A program made the translations under genes and the position numbers. Below the pieces are notes generated by a model. That model worked only from the letters and a program-made list of their open reading frames with translations. It was not told the origin of the DNA and did not search any database. 64,000 bases of DNA from ATM1 sp003577165 (lineage in GTDB: Bacteria > Armatimonadota > Fimbriimonadia > Fimbriimonadales > ATM1), in assembly GCA_030263715.1 (NCBI GenBank), contig SZPM01000002.1, forward strand, positions 174,297 to 238,296, in the 5' to 3' direction. Within the stretch, counting starts at the first letter, position 1. Each line of letters opens with the position of its first letter. This document shows, in pieces, positions 1-8,419 of the stretch.

Positions 1-1583
1 ATGACGACAGGCAGGGTCTTCTTCCCGATTTTCCTGAATCGCATTGCCGCTTCAAGGACGAGTCTTGCACAAGCACTGATTGTGATATGTAGAATATCTG
101 CTGGCACGAGAGAGAGGTCAATAATTGCGACTTCTCCGGATTGAGCCGGGTTTGTGGCGATTAACTTGTCAAGCCACTCTTCGAGTTTGATGTCCTCCTC
201 GGGAGAAACAATCTTCCTCATTCTCTCGTCGCTGAGGAGCGTTTCGATTCTGGTAACTAGAGGCTCGACGTGGTGAGCAGCATTCCCTCCTTCTGCTCGA
301 GCTAATGCACGAATAGTGTGTATGAGCATATTCGGATCGAACGTGATTGGTGCATCTTCAGATGCAGCGCTTGTCCTCACATCTTCTGGAAGTTGCGACC
401 TAAGACCAGTTAGCAATGTGAGGAGTTGCTGCACATCACTCACCGTCGGATCAGTACTGCCATTCCACTTGTTTACGATGCCCTGAACACTTGCCTGAAA
501 CCCTTGAAACATCCGCTCGCGGTCACCCAGTCCACTCTTCTGCAAGTACTCAACAGCATCTAGGAGCTGTTTGCCGAGAGTTTTGCAGTTTTGACGATCT
601 TGCCAAGTTGCTAACGAGTTCGGCAAAGTGTTGCCGATACCCTGGAATATCTCATGATATCCAAGGACGTACTGCGCAATCTCATCAACTTTGCCGTTGG
701 TAGAGTTCGCACTAGTTCGGTGCAACCTCAGCGCTTTCTTCAGGATAGGCTTCTGGACGCCGCTACTGGCCTCGGTGAATCCTGACCATTCGCGGCTGTC
801 CCACATCCACGCAGGTAGTGCCAGAAACGATTCGTCCGAATCCGGATCCATCTGATATACACGAGCCTTGATACCATTTGAATCTTGGAATGCTTTGCTG
901 TACTCACCATTGGGGTCCAGCACTATGAACCGCGCATGTGAGGTGCCCGGATTCTTGGTATTGGGTTCCCGAGCCGATTCAACCGCCCATCTAATCAGGC
1001 CAGCAACGGAGCAGGACTTGCCACTACCGGTATTGCCAAGTATCGCCAGGTGCCGACCAAAGACTACGTCTGGATGAACACGGATAGGTGCACCATGAGC
1101 CAAAGGTGCAACGCCAATTTGAACCGGCGCAATTGATTTCGGAATTTCGACGATCCGCCGAAGCAGGTCAGTTGTAGGCAACTGTACGTTGTCGCCGACG
1201 CTTGGGAATGAATACACTCCTCTTCGCATTTCCGGTTCAATTGCTCCACTTTCCGAAATTCGAAAGGAGAGAGTTCCCATCGGCGATAAGTACAGTCTAC
1301 GTGTAGGAAACGGGAGGTCAACGAGGCCAAAATCGCGGTAGCCCAGTCTCTTGGGATAAGGGGTAGGGCTTATGCCGATCCAGGTGACCAGACCCACTAT
1401 TGCTCCTTCCTCATTCGGAATGAGCAAGTAGCTGTTGATGCGAGGAAATGCTACTGGGTCACCGGCATTGAGCGCGATGGCGCTAGGACTATCCGCGTGC
1501 AAAGTCACGACGATTTTAGAAGGGGAGACTTCTTCTACAACGCCAATCTGTAATGCTTCTGATCTTTCTATGAGGGAACTCAT
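1..1583 (-). CDS. HerA-like ATPase of a SIR2-HerA defence operon (partial)
   Basis: The C-terminus is cut by the window edge; 527 codons remain. About 175-185 residues in is a Walker A motif, GNTGSGKS, and near the visible end a Walker B-like IDLSLV, the arrangement of HerA/DUF87 hexameric DNA-translocating ATPases. The N-terminal part fits a HerA barrel (HAS) domain. The ATG at 1583 overlaps the stop of the upstream SIR2 gene by four bases (ATGA), so the two are probably translationally coupled. SIR2-HerA pairs are a known anti-phage module in which HerA assembles with the SIR2 NADase/nuclease. Family assignment is confident; the defence role is inferred from gene pairing. Confidence 0.85.
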   Translation of the reverse strand, partial: MSSLIERSEALQIGVVEEVSPSKIVVTLHADSPSAIALNAGDPVAFPRINSYLLIPNEEGAIVGLVTWIGISPTPYPKRLGYRDFGLVDLPFPTRRLYLSPMGTLSFRISESGAIEPEMRRGVYSFPSVGDNVQLPTTDLLRRIVEIPKSIAPVQIGVAPLAHGAPIRVHPDVVFGRHLAILGNTGSGKSCSVAGLIRWAVESAREPNTKNPGTSHARFIVLDPNGEYSKAFQDSNGIKARVYQMDPDSDESFLALPAWMWDSREWSGFTEASSGVQKPILKKALRLHRTSANSTNGKVDEIAQYVLGYHEIFQGIGNTLPNSLATWQDRQNCKTLGKQLLDAVEYLQKSGLGDRERMFQGFQASVQGIVNKWNGSTDPTVSDVQQLLTLLTGLRSQLPEDVRTSAASEDAPITFDPNMLIHTIRALARAEGGNAAHHVEPLVTRIETLLSDERMRKIVSPEEDIKLEEWLDKLIATNPAQSGEVAIIDLSLVPADILHITISACARLVLEAAMRFRKIGKKTLPVV

Positions 1584-2905
1584 AAACCCTCACCTCCCTC
1601 TGAGTTGGGTTCTCCTTCCGGAGGATCGTCGTCGTGTTCGTGCGAGCTGACTGTTCGTCTACGCACCAATTCAGCCGCGCGCATTGTGATGGGATCTATT
1701 GCAGGCTTGGGTAGATAGTGCTTGACAAGCGTTTCGAGATCGCCAAAGTGACTGCCAAGCAAGACTGTTGTTTGGGCCGGCTTGCCGAGGTCGTTTAGAA
1801 AGGCGGACACACGACCACCAGCGTCATCGTAAGAGATGACAACGAGGTGAGTCGAGTGCAGAGTCATCATGTCAGTTATTACGTTGTTGATATGCGAGTC
1901 TCCAAAACCGTATCCATACGTGATGAGTGTCGCATTCGGCCGACACACCGCAGCGGAGAAATCGCGGAAAAGATCGGAGTAGGGATACATTGATGTCTCA
2001 ACGTCCTTAGACGCATTCGGATAAATTAGCACGTCCGAACCGTCGTCACGCAACGAATCGGAATCGCCAAACGACAACGGGACCTTTCGGATTGCATTGT
2101 GCTCCGCGATCCAGTCTACGGAACCGTGTAGCTTACTGAATCGAACAACGCCCTCCAGATATCTTGGTTCTCCGCGAATGCCGGGAGGATTGTAATGAAT
2201 ATCTATTCCCAACCTGGTGGATCGGAAGATCGGGGACAGAGTACCAACAAAGCGGTCGAGCAATCGAAGACCGGCCGCATCCGAGACATATTCAATCAGG
2301 CGGTCATAGTTCGTAGTGAAGATATTCAGGCGATCACGCGTGCCAGCTCGGCTCGCAAATGACAACAAAAAAGATTGGAGATAGTCAAGCGCTTGTGATG
2401 TGCCCTTGCATTCGAACCTTGCACGAAGCTCGTGCTCGCAGTCTACGATTGACTTACGAAATTCGAAAAGGGATGCACGGATGGCGGACTGGACATCGTT
2501 TGCAAGTTCCAGTCGTCCGATGATAGCGAGTCCACCGGCTAATGTTAGAGTGGCTTGAAGTTGATCCTCGAAATTCGGCTCGCGATCGAATGGTCGCTGG
2601 GAACTATCCTTCTGCAGGTAAGACTTGATTCGACGATCAATACTCGTCGCACATTCCCGCAAAGACATATCTGGCGCCTTCACGGCACAGAGGTGGGCGG
2701 CAGCGTGCGTGAAGCCGCTTCCAATCAACAGCGATAGGTGCTCGCTCTGCGCTAGTGCAGTCAACCACGGCTCAATGTGCTTTCGATGTTCGCCTGTGAT
2801 CTTGTCATCCGCTGGAGGTGCTTGCTCTTCATAGGAGTGAACGCCGACTTTGTACCGGTGCTCCCTTGCTTGGGGCTGTTCGAGGTGTTCGATGTTCTCC
2901 GGCAT
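1580..2905 (-). CDS. SIR2-family NAD-hydrolase-like defence protein
   Basis: The protein is about 441 residues. It has the SIR2 hallmarks in order: LLIGSGFT (nucleotide loop, about residue 60), FTTNYDRL (Asn of the NAD site, about 199) and FSKLHGSVDW (catalytic His, about 260). A further C-terminal region ends in an acidic tail. I prefer the ATG at 2905, because a GGGGG stretch lies 8 bases upstream and it follows the helicase stop. An ATG at 2935 would add 10 residues and overlap the helicase by 16 bases. SIR2 proteins paired with HerA degrade NAD or DNA during phage infection. Here the gene sits between a SNF2 helicase and HerA, all closely overlapping, so they are likely one complex or pathway. 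Confidence 0.88.
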   Translation of the reverse strand: MPENIEHLEQPQAREHRYKVGVHSYEEQAPPADDKITGEHRKHIEPWLTALAQSEHLSLLIGSGFTHAAAHLCAVKAPDMSLRECATSIDRRIKSYLQKDSSQRPFDREPNFEDQLQATLTLAGGLAIIGRLELANDVQSAIRASLFEFRKSIVDCEHELRARFECKGTSQALDYLQSFLLSFASRAGTRDRLNIFTTNYDRLIEYVSDAAGLRLLDRFVGTLSPIFRSTRLGIDIHYNPPGIRGEPRYLEGVVRFSKLHGSVDWIAEHNAIRKVPLSFGDSDSLRDDGSDVLIYPNASKDVETSMYPYSDLFRDFSAAVCRPNATLITYGYGFGDSHINNVITDMMTLHSTHLVVISYDDAGGRVSAFLNDLGKPAQTTVLLGSHFGDLETLVKHYLPKPAIDPITMRAAELVRRRTVSSHEHDDDPPEGEPNSEGGEGL

Positions 2906-2919
2906 AACTGAAACCCCCG

Positions 2920-5790
2920 TTAGGCAACACTCCATCGAAGCATTGCGACCATGCTCAAACGCGCGTTAGTGCTAAGCCTGGCTTCGACGGAGTTGATTAG
3001 TGACTCCTTTTCCGAATCGATCTTATCTTGCTCCTCGAACAGTTCGCGGCGCTTCTGGTTCCGTTTGGATTCGAGTTCGCGGCGTTTCTTTTCGAGGGCG
3101 ACCTTTTCGTCGAGGGTCGGGGCGAGTTTGGCTTCGCGGGCGACCTCTTTGATCTCGCGGTCGAGTTGTTTGATCTCGAACTCGAGGCCGTGCTTCAGGT
3201 CATCCGCCCATCGTTCAAGTTTTTCGAGTTCTTGTTCGAAGAATCGCCGGTTCTTTTGGGCGATGTCTTCGAGCGCGAGGTTCTTCAGGTATTCGGCGCG
3301 GTTGGAGAGGGCAGTCTCCACGTCCGGCGGGACGAGGGTGGGCGAGACGGACTTCGCGCGCTGGGTGAACAGTTTCGCGCCGAAGTCGGATTCGAGGGGT
3401 TCGCCGCCGTCGTCCAGCACGGAGAAGAGGAGGCGGTCTTCGCGGTCCTGCTCCGATTCGACAGAAAGCACCGACAGCATGAGCCAACCCGATCGGCCGA
3501 GAGACGGCTCGAGGATGCCTGCCCTCTCCGGAGTGTTCGTGTAGTCGAAGACGACGTGAGCAGGTCCGAGCGCGCGGGAGGCGGCTTGGGCGATGAGTCT
3601 TTCGCCGAGAGGCGAGCCGGGCGCCAAGCGGATCACGCCGTCGAGATACGCACCCGGCCTCGCGACCCGATAGCGCTCGGATTCATACTCGAATTCGAGG
3701 GCGTCTTCATCGAACCGAGCGGAATCGCCGAGTTCGTATTTGGCAAGCTGCCAGAGCATGCGGCTAACGGAGTCGAGGCGCGTTAAGGCGTGTTGGCCCG
3801 TGGTTCGAATTCGCTCGCGAACCTCCTCGTCGAAGTCTTCGAGGAGTTTGCGGCTGGCTTCGGCCATGCGCTGTTCGATCTGCTCTTCGAGTTCGGCTTT
3901 CAAGGCGTCGAAGGCGGTGTCTATCTCCTCCTTTGTCCGGCAGGTTTGATAGATTTGAAGGATGCGCTTTTCGAAATCCACGCCTGATTCGAGTGCGCCC
4001 AGGATTTGGTCGGACGCGCCGAACACGCCTTCGAAGAGTTTGAACTTTTCGGAAAGGAGCTCATAGACGCGGAGGTCGGCTGCGTTCTTTTGGTTGAGAA
4101 AGTTGACCACGACGACGTCGTGCCTTTGGCCATAGCGATGGCAGCGTCCGATGCGCTGCTCGACGCGCTGGGGATTCCATGGGAGGTCGTAGTTCACGAC
4201 GAGCGAGCAGAACTGAAGGTTGAGGCCTTCGGCGCCGGCTTCGGTGGAGATGAGGACGTCGGCGCGATCGCGGAACTCTTCGACGAGGGCGGAGCGGAAG
4301 TCCACCGGCTTGCTGCCTGTGACGATGGAGGAGCCTTTGTGCCTTTGGAGCCATTCGCGGTAGATGCGGTTTGAGTTTTCGTCGCTGCCGGAACCGCTGA
4401 GGGTGACGATCCGACCGGCGTAGCCGTTCGCGCTGAGGAGGTCGGCGAGATAGCGCTGAGTGCGTTTTGATTCGGTGAAGACGACGGCCTTGCGGTTTCC
4501 GCCGAGTTCGTGCATCTTTTCGAAGCCCTTGTCGAGGGCCTGGAGGAGCGCTTCTCCTTTGGCGTTCTTAGTGATGGACTTCGCGAGTTCGAGGTATTCG
4601 GAGAGTTCGGCGATTTCTTTGCGGATGTCTTCGGGCGACCTGGCGATGAGGTTGTCGGTTTCGCTTTCGGCCTCGCTCCATTCGTCGGCGGTTTCTTCGG
4701 CGCTGTCTACGTCCTCTTCGAGCCGCTCGAGCGCGTCCCCGCCTTCGGTTCTCAGGCGGTCAATGAGGGATTGGAGCGTATTGGCGATGGCGAACGACGA
4801 CGAAGCGAGGATCTTGCGAACGATGAGAATGAGGAGCGAACGCTGGCGATATGGAATCGCGACGATGTCTTCTCGCTGGAGGTATGCCGAGACTTGGTCG
4901 TAGAGTCGCTGTTCGTCTTCGTTCGGTTCGAACGGGTGGGTGAGCGGGAGCCGGTGGGTGAAGCGGATTTCGGGAACTTGGCGTCGGAGGGTTCTTTGGC
5001 AGATCGGCTTCAGGCGTGCTCGGAGATCGCCTAGTTCTCGCCCTTGGATTGGCCCGCTCATGTAGCGCGCGCGAAAAGCGTCGATGTTGCCGAACATATG
5101 CGGGTCGATGTAACTAACGAGACCGTAGAGCTCGAGGAGCGTGTTTTGAAGGGGCGTGGCGGTGAGAAGAACGAGGGGGCGGTTCTCAACCGCGTTTTGG
5201 ATTTTCGCGGCGATGCCGGACGGATTCTTCCAGACGTTGCGAAGGCGATGGGCCTCATCTATAACCACGAGGTCCCAGTGCAATTTGAAAACGTCGAGTT
5301 GCTGCGCGCTGGCGAAGTGGTATGAGCAGATGACGACTTGGTCGTTTGGTGCGAAGGGCTCTCGGTCTTGTTTTTTCGCGAAGTTGTAGGCCTTGCGGTC
5401 GAGGATAAGCGAGTCGATGGAGAATTTCTCGGCGAGTTCTTGGGCCCACTGTTTTCGGATCATGGTGGGGCAAATGATGAGGATTCTTCGCTTCCGTTCT
5501 GCCCAGAGCTGGCTGATGATGAGCCCGGCTTCGATGGTTTTGCCGAGTCCGACTTCGTCAGCGAGGATTGCGCCCCGCGAGAGGGGCGACTTGAAGGCGA
5601 AGAGAGCTGCGTCGATTTGGTGGGGGTTGAGGTCTATACCGGAATTCAGAAGGGAATTCGCGAGCTTGTCCGGATCGTCCGTGGCGGCTCGGCGTGTTAG
5701 TTCATGGGCGAAGTAGGCAGCGTGGTATTCCGTCACGCCGTCGATGAGGCGCTGACCGGTTCCGATTCCTACATCAGGCAAGCGGTTCAC
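2920..5790 (-). CDS. SNF2/RapA-type helicase
   Basis: This 956-residue SF2 helicase has Walker A DEVGLGKT (about residue 80), a DEAH box, TATPLQN (motif III), and C-lobe motifs around EAGAEGLNLQ and QRIGRCHRYGQ (motifs V and VI). The last 130 or so residues are a charged coiled coil. The layout matches bacterial SNF2/HepA-RapA-like proteins found in defence islands (for example DISARM DrmD-like helicases). The start is GTG at 5790, with AGGAG about 13 bases upstream. It is the first gene of the SNF2-SIR2-HerA operon. It could instead act in transcription recycling like RapA, but the overlap with SIR2-HerA argues for defence. No nuclease motif is visible within it. Confidence 0.9.
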   Translation of the reverse strand: MNRLPDVGIGTGQRLIDGVTEYHAAYFAHELTRRAATDDPDKLANSLLNSGIDLNPHQIDAALFAFKSPLSRGAILADEVGLGKTIEAGLIISQLWAERKRRILIICPTMIRKQWAQELAEKFSIDSLILDRKAYNFAKKQDREPFAPNDQVVICSYHFASAQQLDVFKLHWDLVVIDEAHRLRNVWKNPSGIAAKIQNAVENRPLVLLTATPLQNTLLELYGLVSYIDPHMFGNIDAFRARYMSGPIQGRELGDLRARLKPICQRTLRRQVPEIRFTHRLPLTHPFEPNEDEQRLYDQVSAYLQREDIVAIPYRQRSLLILIVRKILASSSFAIANTLQSLIDRLRTEGGDALERLEEDVDSAEETADEWSEAESETDNLIARSPEDIRKEIAELSEYLELAKSITKNAKGEALLQALDKGFEKMHELGGNRKAVVFTESKRTQRYLADLLSANGYAGRIVTLSGSGSDENSNRIYREWLQRHKGSSIVTGSKPVDFRSALVEEFRDRADVLISTEAGAEGLNLQFCSLVVNYDLPWNPQRVEQRIGRCHRYGQRHDVVVVNFLNQKNAADLRVYELLSEKFKLFEGVFGASDQILGALESGVDFEKRILQIYQTCRTKEEIDTAFDALKAELEEQIEQRMAEASRKLLEDFDEEVRERIRTTGQHALTRLDSVSRMLWQLAKYELGDSARFDEDALEFEYESERYRVARPGAYLDGVIRLAPGSPLGERLIAQAASRALGPAHVVFDYTNTPERAGILEPSLGRSGWLMLSVLSVESEQDREDRLLFSVLDDGGEPLESDFGAKLFTQRAKSVSPTLVPPDVETALSNRAEYLKNLALEDIAQKNRRFFEQELEKLERWADDLKHGLEFEIKQLDREIKEVAREAKLAPTLDEKVALEKKRRELESKRNQKRRELFEEQDKIDSEKESLINSVEARLSTNARLSMVAMLRWSVA

Positions 5791-6095
5791 CGTCGAGTCG
5801 TTTCTCCTGTTTCCCCGTGTTGTTTTGGCGTGGCCGGGTGGGCCGGCAGGGGTTTTGGAGTCGTTCGAGGGCTGGGGGTGGGATTCCTCCCCCGTCTTGC
5901 GACCTGACCCCTGTGATGCCTGTGGCAGAAAGATACCCAGGCTCGCGCTCCGAGGGGCGGAGCTGAGCGGGCTGAGGCCGGGAGGGGCACTCCTCCTCGA
6001 TCCAAGGCACGCTTGATGTGAGTGTCAGTGGCGGTCGGCAGTCCGTGTGTGGGTCTGGCGCCGATGCTCCGCGCGGGCCCCATGTTCAGCGCTGC

Positions 6096-6146
6096 GTTTG
6101 CTATGGAGTGGAATCGTGTCCATAGTAAACACAGGGTTTGCTAAGG
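6096..6146. promoter_or_regulatory. Triple 11-bp motif (GTTTRCTAWGG), candidate operator
   Basis: GTTTGCTATGG at 6096-6106 is inverted as CCATAGTAAAC at 6120-6130 (10 of 11 bases match) and repeated directly as GTTTGCTAAGG at 6136-6146. The two direct copies start 40 bases apart. The cluster lies about 300 bases upstream of the SNF2 start and could be a regulator binding array. The function is inferred only. Confidence 0.4.
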
Positions 6147-6270
6147 GGTCGCCTGGGGGTGGTCGAAAAGCCTTCCCCTGGGCGTGGAGGCTGCTGGGCG
6201 CAGGACTGGAGGGAGGCCACGGGGCGATTGCCGGGGGCCGTGCGTAGTGGGGAAGGAGGGCGGTCTACGG

Positions 6271-6301
6271 TTTACTCAGGACGCTGAGTATTTTTACTCA
6301 G
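6271..6301. repeat. TTTACTCAG repeat with perfect CTGAGTA-tttt-TACTCAG dyad
   Basis: TTTACTCAG occurs at 6271-6279 and 6293-6301, 22 bases apart. The second copy forms a perfect 7-bp inverted repeat with CTGAGTA at 6284-6290 around a TTTT loop. It lies 54 bases past the stop of the membrane-protein gene, but no T-run follows on either strand, so it is a poor intrinsic terminator. The same AGTA-tttt-TACT core appears in the terminator at 40341-40358. Confidence 0.35.
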
Positions 6302-6354
6302 TGTATTGAGCAAATCGTCGGTGGGCCGTGTGCGTGGCCGTTGCCTCGGTGCGA

Positions 6355-8343
6355 TCAGTACGGAAGGGAGGAGACGGATTTGGCGAGCAGGGCGAGGGCG
6401 ATCGAGGCCATGGCGATGAGGCCGCTTCCGCAGGCGAAGCCGGCGAGAAGGACGGGCGCGTAGGACGCCCACTTCTCCTCCCCGTAGCGGCGGGCGAAGT
6501 AGCGCCTTCCGAACACGGCTCCGAGGAGTTGAGGGATGGTGTTGGCGGGCCACAACCCGACGCCACCTGCGAAGCCGTAGAAGGTGAGGATCGGAAGTTT
6601 GAACAGAGCGAACGCCCCGTACGCGAGGAGTCCGGCCGCGGTTCCTCCTGCGACGTAGGCGGGCTTGATGGCCTGCATGTTGGAGGAGATCTCGGATCCG
6701 CCGAGGTTGACCTGCTTCCACACTGCTTCCGTGTTGGCGTAGAAGGGCCAGAACCTCTGCGCGTAGGGATACTGGCCGCCGTCGATTGCCGGACCGGAAT
6801 AAAAGAAAGCCCAGAAGAAGAAACTCGCAATGAGAACTAGCGGGAACATGAACGCTTCGGCTTTGATGACGCTTGTGAATTTCGTGCCGGTGAGTTCGAT
6901 TTCGCGGAACCTCTGCGCGGCCCATCCGTGGTCGTGGATCGGAATCGGCGCGTACCAGATGTCCACGTTGCGATAGCCCGTGGCGGTGACGGCGGCTTCC
7001 TTGAGGTAGGGGAAGGAGACGCCACGGCCCGTGAGTCCGTGCATGCGCGCTGAGATGTAACTGTTCAGCGGGCTCCAGGCGAGGCCGAAGAAGAGGAGGA
7101 GCCAGATCGGAAAGGTCGGAACGAGCCATTTGCAGAGGCCGACGAGAATCAGAGTCGCCACGGCCCAAACGGAGACGGCGAGCCAAATCGGGAAGTCCCC
7201 CCTCCCCGGAGGGGGGGCGAGCGTGTATTCTGCTTCCCGCCTCAGTTGAGCGCTTTGGCGCAAGTGTCGAATGACGAGGGCGATGCCGAGAATTCCGACG
7301 GCTACGTTGATGCCGATGCCGACGCTGAGCCAGAAGTTCATGTCCACGGTGAGTTTCGTGGACCAAACGCCTCCATGAAGCAAGTCTGGAAACATGCCGG
7401 CTTTGTAGAGGATTGGATTGAGGACGATTTGCGCGAGAACAGAGCCGATGCACGCGCCGAGAACGATGTGCCAGGGGAGCACGAATCCGGTGAGAATGTT
7501 GCCGAGGTTGAAACTGATGCCGACGAGGGCGGCGGGAAGCCAGTTCTCCACGTTTTTCGAGTAGTCGGCGAAGGGGATCGGGAAGACTTCGACGCTGTCG
7601 CCGAAGACGGTTCCGGTGAAGATCGGAATCGCGAGGTAAACGAATCCGAAGATGAGGCCAACGACTGCGCCTGTGCTGAAGATGCCCCACCGCCAACTCT
7701 CTTCTTTCCTGCCCGCCTCTGCGAGGGCGGTTGCGCCGCTGGCCGCGACGGGCGCCATGGGAAAGGGCAGCCGCTCGACGTCGCTCGTGAGTCGGAACAG
7801 CGCGTAGCCGAGACCGATCCAACTGGATCGGACGCAGACTTCGACGAGAACAAGAAGGAGGATGGGAATGGCCCAGTCCGCGTGAAAGAAACTGTGATTC
7901 TCGAGGGCCTGGGAGCCGATGCGGGGGACGGCCCATGGGGGCACTTGGTCAGCGAAACCGACGAATGCGGGCGACTGCACGCAATAGGCTCGCCAAACGA
8001 GTTCGCCGAACGGGCCGCCCGATATTCCCTTTTCGATGGCGAGGGCCGACGTGAGGCTCAGCGCCATATAGAAGAGGATGTAGATCTCCTGCTTCTTGAG
8101 GGGGGCGAAGCTTCTGCGGGCGACCTCAGCGAAGAGCACGATGGTCACCCACTCCGCCGCTTCGCCAATGCCCTGTCCTGCGACGAGGGCGAGGAACAGG
8201 CCTCCGGGGAGCATGACGAGGGCTATGAAGAGGCCGCCGAATACCGTGCGGAGAGTGAAGCCCTCTTCGAACTGGACGGTTTCGTCGCGGGACTGATCCT
8301 CGACGCGGTGACGCGCGCCTTCGAGTTCACGGTCCTCCGACAT
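6355..8343 (-). CDS. Polytopic membrane protein, DUF6785/OPT-like
   Basis: The protein is about 662 residues with roughly 14 hydrophobic segments, beginning with VFGGLFIALVMLPGG-type helices about 40 residues from the start. A LPFPMAPVAASGATAL stretch resembles the proline-rich re-entrant motifs of oligopeptide transporters. The overall layout resembles large DUF6785/DUF6784-type membrane proteins of planctomycetes and armatimonads. I chose ATG 8343 because the frame extends to 8454 only by running into the divergent gene, and a purine-rich stretch precedes 8343. It is divergent from the glycosidase at 8420, which could share the promoter region. The substrate is unknown. Confidence 0.6.
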   Translation of the reverse strand: MSEDRELEGARHRVEDQSRDETVQFEEGFTLRTVFGGLFIALVMLPGGLFLALVAGQGIGEAAEWVTIVLFAEVARRSFAPLKKQEIYILFYMALSLTSALAIEKGISGGPFGELVWRAYCVQSPAFVGFADQVPPWAVPRIGSQALENHSFFHADWAIPILLLVLVEVCVRSSWIGLGYALFRLTSDVERLPFPMAPVAASGATALAEAGRKEESWRWGIFSTGAVVGLIFGFVYLAIPIFTGTVFGDSVEVFPIPFADYSKNVENWLPAALVGISFNLGNILTGFVLPWHIVLGACIGSVLAQIVLNPILYKAGMFPDLLHGGVWSTKLTVDMNFWLSVGIGINVAVGILGIALVIRHLRQSAQLRREAEYTLAPPPGRGDFPIWLAVSVWAVATLILVGLCKWLVPTFPIWLLLFFGLAWSPLNSYISARMHGLTGRGVSFPYLKEAAVTATGYRNVDIWYAPIPIHDHGWAAQRFREIELTGTKFTSVIKAEAFMFPLVLIASFFFWAFFYSGPAIDGGQYPYAQRFWPFYANTEAVWKQVNLGGSEISSNMQAIKPAYVAGGTAAGLLAYGAFALFKLPILTFYGFAGGVGLWPANTIPQLLGAVFGRRYFARRYGEEKWASYAPVLLAGFACGSGLIAMASIALALLAKSVSSLPY

Positions 8344-8419
8344 CCGCGTATCCTGCTTCGGGCTTGCGGGCTGAGACTCCTGCCGGCGGGCGGTTCCCCG
8401 ATGGGTAATCTCGGCCCGC

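Larger units (their letters stand above)
5791..6354. other. Gene-free region upstream of the defence operon
   Basis: No reading frame here has convincing coding character; the short frames are GC-rich noise without recognisable domains or ribosome binding sites. The segment holds two clusters of short repeats (6096-6146 and 6271-6301), annotated separately. It contains the start region of the SNF2 operon and the 3' flank of the membrane-protein gene ending at 6355. I could not pick a convincing -35/-10 pair for the defence operon. Confidence 0.6.

Noticed and set aside
3028..3786. 252-codon plus-strand frame opposite the SNF2 gene
   Set aside because: Antisense shadow of the helicase C-terminal coiled coil; no start context or domain.
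6284..6301. Intrinsic terminator for the membrane-protein gene
   Set aside because: The stem is fine but no T-run follows on either strand.
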